A stretch of 32,143 nucleotides of DNA from Ignavibacteriota bacterium (lineage in GTDB: Bacteria > Bacteroidota > Ignavibacteria > UBA10030). Shown here piece by piece: positions 18,274-27,842 of this stretch. A program made the translations under genes and the position numbers. The stretch spans positions 1 through 32,143 of the forward strand of contig JAKEEG010000098.1 of assembly GCA_022616555.1 (NCBI GenBank). The letters are read 5' to 3'. The stretch's first letter is position 1; every line of letters begins with the position of its first letter. The notes beneath the pieces are model-generated. The model was not told where the DNA came from and ran no database searches. It saw only the letters and a program-made list of their open reading frames with translations.

Positions 18274-18328
18274 GGTCATCGGTTCTCCCGAAGGGATTCC
18301 TACGGAAAAATCCGATCACCAGCTCAAA
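18274..18328 (+). repeat. Degenerate copy of the tRNA-Thr 3' part, split by two mini-hairpins
   Basis: Bases 18274-18285 repeat tRNA bases 18224-18235 exactly (12 of 12), and 18308-18328 repeat 18236-18256 with one change (20 of 21). Between the halves, inside the T loop, are 22 extra bases (18286-18307) forming two 11-base hairpins side by side: TCCC-GAA-GGGA and TTCC-TAC-GGAA. It cannot be a working tRNA because the 5' half is missing. Confidence 0.85.
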
Positions 18329-18333
18329 GGCAG

Positions 18334-18363
18334 GTCACTCCGCTGAAGGCGGGGTCGCCAGCT
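18334..18363 (+). repeat. Second, shorter tRNA-derived remnant with hairpin
   Basis: A more worn copy follows: GGTCA at the left edge and TCGCCAGCT at the right edge (18355-18363) match the tRNA, and the middle is replaced by CCGC-TGAAG-GCGG, another small hairpin. The pattern is the same as in the previous repeat. Confidence 0.6.
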
Positions 18364-18408
18364 TTGATTCTCACCTTATACTGTATCCTTTTCACTCAAA
18401 TGCATTGA

Positions 18409-19833
<1,425 letters not shown>

Positions 19834-19836
19834 CAC

Positions 19837-20256
19837 ATGTCCGAAAAAGCATTTCATCTTGAGATTGTTACACCACGCAAAGTGATTTACAGCGCTGAAG
19901 TGCAGAGTTTTAGCGCTCCCGGTGTTGTGGGCGGTTTCCAAGTGCTGAAAAGCCATGCCCCGTTACTTTCTTCGATTCAAGTCGGTGAAGTAAAAGTGAC
20001 CGATGTTTCCGGCGCGGAATCACGGTATGCAACGAGCGGAGGATTTGTGGAAGTCCGCGAGAATAAGGTCGTGATGCTGGCGGAGACAGCGGAAAGGGCT
20101 GATGAGATTAATGTTGATCGCGCTCAACAAGCACGAGACCGGGCTCAACAACGAATAGCGCAAAAGAAATTGGAGACAGATATTGATCGGGCGCGTGCTT
20201 CGCTTGTTCGCGCGTTGAATAGGCTCAAAATAGCTGGTCATAAGAATCCGTCATAA
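19837..20256 (+). CDS. atpC: ATP synthase F1 epsilon subunit
   Basis: A 139-residue subunit that connects the rotor to F1 and can restrain ATP hydrolysis. The N-terminal beta-sandwich has HLEIVTPRKVIYSAEVQSFSAPGVVGGFQVLKSHAPLLS, of which the GxFQVLxxHAPLL part is diagnostic, and the C-terminal third is a helical hairpin (DRAQQARDRAQQRIAQKK onward). It begins 3 bases after the atpD stop and is followed by a terminator, so the pair forms the end of a transcription unit. Confidence 0.95.
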   Translation: MSEKAFHLEIVTPRKVIYSAEVQSFSAPGVVGGFQVLKSHAPLLSSIQVGEVKVTDVSGAESRYATSGGFVEVRENKVVMLAETAERADEINVDRAQQARDRAQQRIAQKKLETDIDRARASLVRALNRLKIAGHKNPS

Positions 20257-20296
20257 ATTTTGATGGTATCATTCTTGAGCGAATCGCTTTGATATC

Positions 20297-20331
20297 ACCC
20301 GCCGAGTATCTCGGCGGGTTTTTGTTTTTTT
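20297..20331 (+). terminator. Rho-independent terminator after atpC
   Basis: A perfect 10-bp GC-rich stem, ACCCGCCGAG (20297-20306) with CTCGGCGGGT (20310-20319), has a 3-base loop and is followed by a run of T broken by one G. Confidence 0.95.
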
Positions 20332-20346
20332 TGGAGATGAGCGCCT

Positions 20347-20377
20347 TTGACTTTGCGCTCTCTTAGGTATATATTCG
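20347..20377 (+). promoter_or_regulatory. Strong promoter candidate upstream of the DUF885 gene
   Basis: TTGACT (20347-20352), a 17-base spacer and TATATT (20370-20375, continuing TATATTCG) make the best sigma-70-like site in the window. It lies just after the atpC terminator and predicts a leader of about 125 bases before the ATG at 20510. Within that leader I see only a doubtful 11-codon reading frame at 20403-20438. Confidence 0.7.
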
Positions 20378-20509
20378 CTACGTGCTTTTCATTATTCGGG
20401 GGATGAATGGAACGTTGCCCTCAGAGTATTTTAACTAAATTGCAATCCCTCTCGCTCCTGCGTCTCATCAATGCTTTTCATGGTCGTTTAGTCAACAACA
20501 GGTGAACGT

Positions 20510-22291
20510 ATGATGCTTCGTGCTTTCTCAAATTTATTACTGCTTTTGCTGTCCGTGAGCGTTACGATATTCGCTCAAACTTCGGCTACGGGGCGAATTA
20601 CCGAATCATTCGACCTGAGCGATCTCAATCAAGAGGAAGGGAAGCTATCAGGTTTAGTGAAGCGGTACACCGTGGACCGTGGAGGGATGAATAGGTTACA
20701 CACAGCACCATACTCTCCGGTGCGGCGAGCACGCTTTAAACAATTTTACAACGAATGGCTCAACTCCCTTGGGCAAATTGACTTTTCTGCATTGAATCAA
20801 CAGGAGAAAGTCGATTATGTGCTTTTTAAGGTCCAGCTTGATTACGAGCTGCGTCAGTTGGAAATTGAAGAAAAACGATACAAAGAAATGGAACCGCTAA
20901 TTCCGTTTGCGGCGAATCTTGTTGAATTGGAAGATTCTCGTCGCCAATTGCAGTCTATCGACCCCCCGAATATTGCTACGTTACTCCATGGTCTTAACAA
21001 AATGGTTCAGGAGACAAAGAAGGCTGTTGAAGCCGGATTGCGTAATGACGCGAAAAACAAGCCGGCCTACTTTAAGAAGTCGGTCGCGAACCGTGCGGCC
21101 GAAGCTGTCGCGTCTATTCGCAGTATGTTGAAAAACTGGTATGGATTCTACGAAGGCTACGACCCGAATTTTACGTGGTGGGTAAGCGAACCCTACAAAA
21201 CCATCGATGCTTCGTTGCAGGCATACGGAACATTTCTACGAGAAAAAGTTGTCGGAATTCGTGATGACGATAAGGAAGCTATTGTCGGCGACCCAATTGG
21301 GCGGGATGCTTTGCTCGTAGAATTGGCTTCCGAACTAATTCCTTACACTCCGGAGGAGCTGATTGCCTTCGCGAAGAAGGAAATGGAATGGTGCGAGAGG
21401 GAAATGATACGAGCGTCAAAAGAGCTTGGCTATGGCGAAGATTGGCACAAGGCGTTGGAGCATGTTAAAAAGAAGTACGTTGAACCGGGCAAACAACCGG
21501 AGCTTGTTCGGAAACTTGCGTACGAAGCCATTGAGTTCGTTGAGAGGAACCAGCTAGTGACAGTCCCAACGCTCGCGAAACAAATCTGGAGGATGGAGAT
21601 GATGTCGCCGGAGCGCCAGCTCATTGCTCCGTTTTTCCTAGGCGGAGAGGTGGTGCAAGTCGCGTACCCGACAAACACCATGTCGCACGAAGCGAAGATG
21701 ATGAGCCTGCGTGGCAATAATCCGCATTTCTCTCGAGCGGTTGTTCACCACGAATTGATTCCGGGGCACCATCTGCAAGGATTTATGAATGCTCGCTACC
21801 GCACATACCGTGGTGCGTTCGGCACCCCTTTTTGGACTGAAGGTTGGGCGTTATACTGGGAGTTGTTACTCTGGGATCTCAATTTCCCCCAAATGCCCGA
21901 GGACCGTGTTGGTATGCTCTTTTGGCGTATGCATCGGTGTGCGCGGATTATTTTTTCGCTGAGTTTTCATCTGGGGGAGATGACGCCGCAAGAGAGTATT
22001 GACATGTTGGTGAGCAAGGTCGGGCATGAGTACGACAATGCTGCGGCAGAAGTGCGTCGCTCATTCAGCGGGCAATACCCCCCTCTGTATCAATGCGCAT
22101 ATTTGCTTGGCGGGCTGCAATTTTATTCCCTGCATCGTGAGCTGGTTGAATCCGGTAAGATGACGAACAGGCTGTTTCATGATACCATTCTTCGCAACAA
22201 TAACATTCCGGTTGAAATGGTTCGAGCGATATTGACAAATCATCCACTAGATAAAGCGTATACGGCCCGCTGGAAGTTTTACGATAAATAG
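20510..22291 (+). CDS. Exported DUF885 family putative metallopeptidase
   Basis: A 593-residue protein of the DUF885 family, thought to be zinc carboxypeptidase-like enzymes. A signal peptide (residues 1-23, ending TIFAQ) suggests a periplasmic site. The family zinc motif HExxPGH is His414-Glu415 to His420, in HHELIPGHHLQG, and the downstream segment TEGWALYWELLLW supplies the further conserved Glu. Two adjacent ATG codons (20510, 20513) could serve as start, with AGGTGA upstream at 20500. It follows a strong promoter and is 35 bases from the amidohydrolase gene. The substrate is unknown; a role in peptide breakdown fits the neighbours. Confidence 0.87.
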   Translation: MMLRAFSNLLLLLLSVSVTIFAQTSATGRITESFDLSDLNQEEGKLSGLVKRYTVDRGGMNRLHTAPYSPVRRARFKQFYNEWLNSLGQIDFSALNQQEKVDYVLFKVQLDYELRQLEIEEKRYKEMEPLIPFAANLVELEDSRRQLQSIDPPNIATLLHGLNKMVQETKKAVEAGLRNDAKNKPAYFKKSVANRAAEAVASIRSMLKNWYGFYEGYDPNFTWWVSEPYKTIDASLQAYGTFLREKVVGIRDDDKEAIVGDPIGRDALLVELASELIPYTPEELIAFAKKEMEWCEREMIRASKELGYGEDWHKALEHVKKKYVEPGKQPELVRKLAYEAIEFVERNQLVTVPTLAKQIWRMEMMSPERQLIAPFFLGGEVVQVAYPTNTMSHEAKMMSLRGNNPHFSRAVVHHELIPGHHLQGFMNARYRTYRGAFGTPFWTEGWALYWELLLWDLNFPQMPEDRVGMLFWRMHRCARIIFSLSFHLGEMTPQESIDMLVSKVGHEYDNAAAEVRRSFSGQYPPLYQCAYLLGGLQFYSLHRELVESGKMTNRLFHDTILRNNNIPVEMVRAILTNHPLDKAYTARWKFYDK

Positions 22292-22326
22292 ATATTTCTA
22301 TAATATATTTTTCTCTGAGGTGTCTT

Positions 22327-23961
22327 ATGATGAAACGGTATTCTACTTGTTTGCTCGCTTTTCTGGTTATATTCACGCTTGTTTTCAACGCACAAGTTTC
22401 CGTAGGGCAGGGGCGAGGTCCGCAAATAATACCTGGACCAGACCGTCGTCCAAATGAAGGAAAAGGGCCCTTCAAGACTCTGGTGATACGGGGCGTGATT
22501 TTGATTAATGGCACAGGTGCTCCGCCCTTTGGCCCGGTTGATATTGTTGTCGAAAATAACCGCATCAAACAGATCCGCAGTGCTGGGACGCCAATGGCTC
22601 CACTGGAAGAAAACCGCGAGCCTAAAAATGCGGATTATGAGATCGACGCAACTGGTATGTACCTTATGCCCGGCTTTGTTGATATGCACGCCCATGCAGG
22701 AGGTCCTCCAAAGAATCCCGAAGCAGAGTACGCTTACAAACTCTGGCTTGGACACGGTGTGACGACGGTTCGGGGGGTTTCATTAGCGTCAAGTGAGCTT
22801 TCTGTAACAGAGAAGGAAAGAAGCGCGAAAAACGAGATTGTTGCTCCGCGCATTATTAACTACCAACGCCCGGGGAGTGGCTGGGGCAAAGGGTTTCCCG
22901 CCACCCCAGAAGCCGCGCGTGACTGGGTACGCTGGGCAGCGAAAAACAAGGTTGATGGGATGAAGCTAGGCTCGTTTAGGCCTGAAATTATGGCGGCGCT
23001 TCTGGATGAAGCTAAGAAGCATGGTCTTGGTTCCACAGCGCATTTGGGACAGGAGGGGGTCGCGCAGATGAACGCGCTCGATGCAGCGCGACTTGGATTG
23101 GGTACCGTGACGCACTACTACGGGCATTTTGAAGCGCTACTGAAAGATTATGTTGTCCAACCCTGGCCGGTAGACCACAACCATGCGAACGAGCAGCACA
23201 GGTTTGCGCAGGTCGCGCGGCTGTGGGATAAAATTCACCCGCCCGGCAGTTCAGAGTGGAACGCGTACCTCAAAGAGCATCTCAAGCTAGGGACAACATT
23301 TGACCCGACGATGACGATTTACGCCGCCGGCAGAGATGTAATGCGAGCCCGCAACGCGGATTATCATTTCAAGTACACACTGCCGTCTCTGATGGATTTT
23401 TATGAGCCAAGCCGCGACAATCACGGGTCGTACTGGTTTTACTGGACGACATGGGACGAAGTGGCATGGAGAAATTTCTACCAAGTTTGGTTTAGGCTTA
23501 TCAACGATTACAAGAAAATGGGTGGGAGAGTTACAATTGGTTCCGATGCCGGCTACATTTACAGTACATACGGTTTTGGATATATTCAGGAAATGGAACT
23601 GCTGCAAGAGGCGGGTTTTCATCCGTTAGAAGTTATTCAATCTGCTACCATGAACGGCGCTTTGACTATTCATGAGCCAATGGGCAAGCCGATTGAGTTC
23701 GGTATTGTCCGCGAAGGCTTGCTTGCGGATATGGTGATTGTTGACCAGAACCCACTTGAAAATTTGAAAGTACTCTATGGCACGGGCGCTCGTAAACTTA
23801 ACGACAAGACCGGGGAGATCGAATGGGTGGGAGGAGTCAAATACACTGTTAAAGATGGTATTGTGTACGACGCGAAACAGCTCCTTGCCGATGTCGCCGC
23901 TATGGTTCAAAAGCAAAAAGACGAACGAAATAAACAGCAAACCGACAGCGGTTCGAAATGA
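22327..23961 (+). CDS. Exported amidohydrolase family enzyme
   Basis: A 544-residue metal-dependent hydrolase with an export signal (about residues 1-29). The metal-binding HxH is His121-x-His123 in GFVDMHAHAGG. Further His residues lie in GSTAHLGQEG and VTHYYGHF, and the catalytic Asp407 is in IGSDAGYIYS. A late LADMVIVDQNPLENL segment is typical of the imidazolonepropionase-like branch, whose exported members in this group of bacteria are often peptide or cyclic-amide hydrolases. TGAGGTG 7 bases before the first ATG is the ribosome binding site. The stop codon overlaps a 15-codon frame that leads into the next gene. The substrate cannot be predicted. Confidence 0.87.
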   Translation: MMKRYSTCLLAFLVIFTLVFNAQVSVGQGRGPQIIPGPDRRPNEGKGPFKTLVIRGVILINGTGAPPFGPVDIVVENNRIKQIRSAGTPMAPLEENREPKNADYEIDATGMYLMPGFVDMHAHAGGPPKNPEAEYAYKLWLGHGVTTVRGVSLASSELSVTEKERSAKNEIVAPRIINYQRPGSGWGKGFPATPEAARDWVRWAAKNKVDGMKLGSFRPEIMAALLDEAKKHGLGSTAHLGQEGVAQMNALDAARLGLGTVTHYYGHFEALLKDYVVQPWPVDHNHANEQHRFAQVARLWDKIHPPGSSEWNAYLKEHLKLGTTFDPTMTIYAAGRDVMRARNADYHFKYTLPSLMDFYEPSRDNHGSYWFYWTTWDEVAWRNFYQVWFRLINDYKKMGGRVTIGSDAGYIYSTYGFGYIQEMELLQEAGFHPLEVIQSATMNGALTIHEPMGKPIEFGIVREGLLADMVIVDQNPLENLKVLYGTGARKLNDKTGEIEWVGGVKYTVKDGIVYDAKQLLADVAAMVQKQKDERNKQQTDSGSK

Positions 23962-24001
23962 CCGTTAGAGTGGTTATTATGAACATGAGGAGGAGAACAA
24001 G

Positions 24002-24415
24002 ATGAGTACTGAATCAAAGCGGCTCGCGGGGTTGCTCTTAGTGATTTTTCCTACAGTTATCTACGGAGGAACATTTCTCCTTTCTCAGCTTAGCGACCCT
24101 GCTTCGGGTTACATGCAGAATTCGTTGAGACAGGACTTGTTCCGCGCTGGACACGCTCATGCAGGAGTAATCTTAATTCTTTCCCTTATTGCTCTCAGGT
24201 ATGTTGATGAAGCTCGCTTATCCGAAGGTATCAAGCGGTTTGTCCGGAACGCAATCCCGTCCGCAGCGATTCTGTTGCCGGCGGGATTTTTCGTTTCTGT
24301 GCTTTCGCCAAATGCGACTGAGCCCAACGGAGTGATTTACCTTGCTTATGTAGGTGCAATAGTATTGGCGATAGGGCTGCTTACGCTTGGCATAGGGCTC
24401 ATACGAAAACCTTAA
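24002..24415 (+). CDS. Small four-helix membrane protein of unknown function
   Basis: A 137-residue inner-membrane protein with four hydrophobic segments at about residues 8-28, 50-65, 88-103 and 112-133. A conserved-looking stretch, RAGHAHAG at residues 48-55, begins the second helix and its two histidines might bind metal or haem. I do not recognise the family. GAGGAGG at 23987-23993 is a strong ribosome binding site, 8 bases before the ATG. It is 18 bases upstream of the proline dehydrogenase gene, so cotranscription is likely, but nothing shows a shared role. Confidence 0.75.
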   Translation: MSTESKRLAGLLLVIFPTVIYGGTFLLSQLSDPASGYMQNSLRQDLFRAGHAHAGVILILSLIALRYVDEARLSEGIKRFVRNAIPSAAILLPAGFFVSVLSPNATEPNGVIYLAYVGAIVLAIGLLTLGIGLIRKP

Positions 24416-24433
24416 CTGAGAATTCTTTATACC

Positions 24434-25360
24434 ATGGGTATTATGCGTTCTGTTTTGTTGTGGGGTTCACGAAACGAGTGGCTTAGGAGTCAACTGCCGA
24501 AGTACGGGATTGTCCGACGTGCGGTTTCACGGTTTATGCCGGGAGAGCGTTTGGAAGACGCCTTGGATGCCGCAGAACTTCTTAAAGCTGACGGACTTTC
24601 GACAGTACTTACGAAGCTCGGGGAAAATATCACATCAGCAGATGAAGCAAACGCCGTTGCCGAACATTACCGAGAAGTGTTGGACAAGGTGAAGACGCGT
24701 GGATTGGACTGTCATATCTCCGTGAAGCTGACGCAGCTAGGTTTGGATTTGAACCCGGAACTCTGCGTTCAGCATCTCGAGTCTATTGTAAAACACGCAG
24801 AAACCACCGGCAATTTCGTATGGGTCGATATGGAGTATAGCCAGTATGTTGATGTAACGCTGGAAGTTTTTACGCGCGTACGTTCAGTACACGCCAACAC
24901 AGGGTTGTGTCTTCAAGCATATCTCTACAGGACGGCGGACGATTTACAGAAACTCCTGAGCATCCCTGCCGCTATTCGGTTAGTCAAGGGCGCTTATGCT
25001 GAGCCGGAAAACATTGCGTATCAGAAAAAACAAGACGTTGATAAGCAATACTACGCGTTCGTGCTCGAACTGTTAAAGCGTACCCAAGCAAACAATGCTA
25101 AACCCGGAATCGCAACGCACGATAAAGCGATCATTGAGCGGACGCAGGCTGCGATCGGCGCGATGGAACTGCCTAAGAATACAGTGGAGTTCCAACTCCT
25201 CTATGGCATTCAACGAGAGGAACAGCTGCGGCTTTCGCGCGAAGGATATAAAACTCGTGTCCTCATCAGTTATGGGTCATACTGGTTTCCGTGGTATATG
25301 CGTAGGTTGGCGGAGCGCCCAGCTAACGTATGGTTTGTGATGAAGAATATCTTCGGTTAG
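24434..25360 (+). CDS. Proline dehydrogenase (monofunctional PRODH)
   Basis: A 308-residue FAD enzyme oxidising proline to pyrroline-5-carboxylate, the first step of proline breakdown to glutamate. The beta/alpha barrel shows HISVKLTQLG near residue 95, VWVDMEY, the FAD/substrate segment RLVKGAYAEP at about residue 179, IATHDKAI, EFQLLYGI, and the C-terminal substrate-binding WYMRRLAERPAN with its paired arginines. The length is right for the single-domain bacterial form; the second enzyme (P5C dehydrogenase) is not here. The ATG at 24434 has poor Shine-Dalgarno support. Glutamate made from proline could feed the glutamate dehydrogenase encoded at 6562. Confidence 0.92.
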   Translation: MGIMRSVLLWGSRNEWLRSQLPKYGIVRRAVSRFMPGERLEDALDAAELLKADGLSTVLTKLGENITSADEANAVAEHYREVLDKVKTRGLDCHISVKLTQLGLDLNPELCVQHLESIVKHAETTGNFVWVDMEYSQYVDVTLEVFTRVRSVHANTGLCLQAYLYRTADDLQKLLSIPAAIRLVKGAYAEPENIAYQKKQDVDKQYYAFVLELLKRTQANNAKPGIATHDKAIIERTQAAIGAMELPKNTVEFQLLYGIQREEQLRLSREGYKTRVLISYGSYWFPWYMRRLAERPANVWFVMKNIFG

Positions 25361-25381
25361 TTTGTGAGAGGCGGGTTTCCG

Positions 25382-25412
25382 TTGATTATCAGTGCGAGAA
25401 AGGTTATATTCA
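25382..25412 (+). promoter_or_regulatory. Promoter candidate upstream of alr
   Basis: TTGATT (25382-25387), a 17-base spacer and TATATT (25405-25410, continuing TATATTCA) lie in the 96-base gap after the proline dehydrogenase gene. The predicted start of transcription is about 40 bases before the TTG start codon of alr. Confidence 0.6.
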
Positions 25413-25456
25413 AGCCAAATTTATTAAGCCAAAAATCCTAGAATAGAAGCCGATAC

Positions 25457-26578
25457 TTGGAGAAAAATACTCGCCCGACCATAGCAGAAATAGATCTGCG
25501 TGCAATCGGATATAACTTGCAAGGTGTGCGGCGGAAAATCGGTGAAAAACCGTTGCTGATGGCTGTTGTGAAAGCCAACGCGTACGGCCATGGAATGGTC
25601 GACGTCGCGAAGTTTGCAGAGAAACAGCGAGCTGATTACCTCGGTGTCGCGATTCCGGAAGAAGGGGTAAGGCTTCGAGAAGAGGGGTTGAAGAAGCCTA
25701 TTCATGTATTTACTCTTCCGGCGCAGACACAAGCGCACTTGTTTCCTAGATACAGGCTTGAAGCGACAGTTTGTTCTTTGAAAGAGATTCGCTGGCTAGA
25801 GCAAGCGGGTGAGCGAGCACGGCGCAATATTAGCGTGCATCTGAAGGTCGAAACCGGGATGAACCGGCTGGGCGTTCAGCCAGGGAATTTGCGGCAGGTG
25901 ATTCGAGCGCTGGCAAAATGCCGAAGGCTCGAAGTTAAGGGAGTGTTTAGCCATTTTGCAGCCTCCGACGAGCGGGATAAGCGGTTTTCGCATCGGCAGC
26001 TTGACCGGTTTTACGATGCTTTAGAAATCGTGAGCGAGATGCGTTTGTCGCCGGAATTGATTCACATGGCGAATAGCGCGGCAATACTTGATTTGCCCGA
26101 GAGTTATTTTTCGATGGTGCGTTTGGGGATGATGCTGTATGGTTATTATCCATCGCGCCAGACGTCAGAAAGCGTACCGATTAAACGGGCGATGTCGTTA
26201 AAGTCTAAAGTATCGCTTGTGAAGTACATTGAAAAAGGGGATAGCGTGGGGTACGGACGTCGATTCGTTGCTCGACGCCGTACGAAGATTGTGACTGTGC
26301 CGGTCGGTTACGGGGATGGATTTAGCCGGATGCTTTCCGGAAAAGCATCTGTCTTAATCCACGGGAAAAAATATCGGATTGTAGGGACGGTTGCAATGGA
26401 TCAGGCAATGGTCAATGTCGGCTCGGACGATGTTGCTGTCGGAGACGAGGTCGTGCTTTTTGGATCTCAGGGAAGGAGTACCATAACAGCCTGGGATATT
26501 GGAAGTCAATTAGGCACGTTGCCTTATGAAGTTTGTTGCATGGTTTCTGCAAGAGTGCCGAGAGTGTATATTCAATAA
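25457..26578 (+). CDS. alr: Alanine racemase
   Basis: A 373-residue PLP enzyme making D-alanine for peptidoglycan. The PLP lysine is Lys39 in VVKANAYGHG and the opposing catalytic base is Tyr266 in GDSVGYGRRF. The phosphate-binding RLGMMLYGYYPS and the C-terminal VAMDQAMVNVG are also in place. The start is a TTG at 25457: no ATG occurs in frame before the codon two residues ahead of the catalytic lysine region, and the TTG reading supplies the usual TIAEIDLRAIGYNL opening. It begins a likely operon with an unknown acidic protein and manC, all serving or flanking cell-envelope synthesis. Confidence 0.95.
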   Translation: MEKNTRPTIAEIDLRAIGYNLQGVRRKIGEKPLLMAVVKANAYGHGMVDVAKFAEKQRADYLGVAIPEEGVRLREEGLKKPIHVFTLPAQTQAHLFPRYRLEATVCSLKEIRWLEQAGERARRNISVHLKVETGMNRLGVQPGNLRQVIRALAKCRRLEVKGVFSHFAASDERDKRFSHRQLDRFYDALEIVSEMRLSPELIHMANSAAILDLPESYFSMVRLGMMLYGYYPSRQTSESVPIKRAMSLKSKVSLVKYIEKGDSVGYGRRFVARRRTKIVTVPVGYGDGFSRMLSGKASVLIHGKKYRIVGTVAMDQAMVNVGSDDVAVGDEVVLFGSQGRSTITAWDIGSQLGTLPYEVCCMVSARVPRVYIQ

Positions 26579-26598
26579 TATCATAATACGGATAACTT

Positions 26599-27825
26599 AT
26601 GAGCCGGTCACAACACTACCTCGATGCTCTTCTTAGCGGTGTGCCGTTGGAAGAATTATCGGCGTTCGAGCACAGAGCGGCATTTCAACACGTGAAAGAG
26701 CGGCTTTCCGGTACACAGGATGTTGAAGGCGAGCTCAAGCTGCTCTATAGGGTGAATAATTTTGCCGAGTTGGCACTGCAGCTACTTTGGATTGCCTATA
26801 GGGCTGAGCAAGATCCTACGATGCTCGAGCCGACGATTGGGGAGCAGACTTTGGTATTATCGCTTTTTCGACATGCGGTTGGGGATTCGGGTGAAGCGGC
26901 TATTGCTGAAGAGACGATGGCAGCGCCAACGGACTCACCGGTTCAAACCTATGAACCAGAACCCGAAGCACAAGTCATGGAAGTGTCAGAGCCTGCCGTT
27001 GAGCCAATTACCGAAGCAACTCCCGAACCAGTCGTAGAACCTGAACCGGCTCCCTCCACCGATTTTAGTTTTGCAGAAGAGACGCCGAAAGAGGAATCTC
27101 CACCCGCGGATCCGTTCAGCATGCTCACACAGTCTGAGCCAACGGGCGAAGCAGCACCACAAGCGGATCCATTTGGTTTATCGACGCCAGCGGAAACACC
27201 GCCTGAAGCCCCTGTTGAGGAGGACCCATTCGCTGCTCTTAGAGCACCTGCGGAGGCGACGGAGGAGCCATCTCCGTTTAGTTCGACACAAACAGAAGAA
27301 CCTGCCGCTCCAACCCTTGACTTTCCAGCAACCGAGGAGCCAGTGCAGGATATTATGCAGGATTTCCCTTCCGCACCGTCCGCAGAGCCGGCAGTTGAGA
27401 CGGTGGCGGATTTTCCTTCTCTCGAAGCGACACCGCCACCAGTAGTGCAAGAAGCCTCTACATCGCAAGCAGACGAGGGATCACCGGAAATGCAATTTGC
27501 GAAATTGGTGGAACGGTTTGCCGAAGCAGTATCTTCCGGTATTGAAGGCCGCGATACCATCAAAGATGAAATGCTGGCGGCTTGTTCGGCAGTTTTGGCA
27601 GACGAGAGTAAAGCTGAGGACCACAAGAAGTTTTGCCAGGTTGTAACTGAGTTCGTTTCGTACATTTACGAGAACGGATTTGTCGACGATATACGTGTTA
27701 TGAACTTACTCTCGAATGTCCCTGACCCGGTCTGGGCATGGGCGAAGGCGGGTGACGCCAGCAGGCCCGGCATGATGAACGCTGCGTATGATACGCTGCG
27801 CGAGTTCAAATCGTTGTTTGAATAG
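26599..27825 (+). CDS. Acidic protein of unknown function with DPF repeats
   Basis: A 408-residue cytoplasmic-looking protein (no signal, no membrane segment) that I do not recognise. Residues 1-100 form a compact, probably helical domain. Residues about 105-290 are a Pro/Glu/Ala-rich, probably disordered linker holding DPF motifs at Asp171, Asp190 and Asp209, exactly 19 residues apart, then a related SPF at 225. Residues about 295-408 form a second helical domain with DEMLAACSAVLADESKAEDHKKF and a conserved-looking VWAWAKAGDASRPGMM. Two folded ends joined by a motif-bearing linker suggest a scaffold or adaptor, but this is guesswork. It lies 20 bases after alr and 17 bases before manC. Confidence 0.8.
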   Translation: MSRSQHYLDALLSGVPLEELSAFEHRAAFQHVKERLSGTQDVEGELKLLYRVNNFAELALQLLWIAYRAEQDPTMLEPTIGEQTLVLSLFRHAVGDSGEAAIAEETMAAPTDSPVQTYEPEPEAQVMEVSEPAVEPITEATPEPVVEPEPAPSTDFSFAEETPKEESPPADPFSMLTQSEPTGEAAPQADPFGLSTPAETPPEAPVEEDPFAALRAPAEATEEPSPFSSTQTEEPAAPTLDFPATEEPVQDIMQDFPSAPSAEPAVETVADFPSLEATPPPVVQEASTSQADEGSPEMQFAKLVERFAEAVSSGIEGRDTIKDEMLAACSAVLADESKAEDHKKFCQVVTEFVSYIYENGFVDDIRVMNLLSNVPDPVWAWAKAGDASRPGMMNAAYDTLREFKSLFE

Positions 27826-27842
27826 GTCGAGGTGACGGTCGT

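Noticed and set aside
18274-18328. A second tRNA gene or CRISPR-like repeat after tRNA-Thr
   Set aside because: The 5' half and anticodon arm are missing and the T loop is broken by 22 bases; there are too few copies and no even spacers for CRISPR.
20403-20438. An 11-codon leader peptide before the DUF885 gene
   Set aside because: The G-run touches its ATG directly, too close for a Shine-Dalgarno, and it has no regulatory codon run or attenuator hairpin.
26949-27665. A 238-codon minus-strand frame rich in Ser, Gly and Ala
   Set aside because: It mirrors the Pro/Glu/Ala-rich linker of the DPF protein; the low-complexity composition explains the lack of stops.
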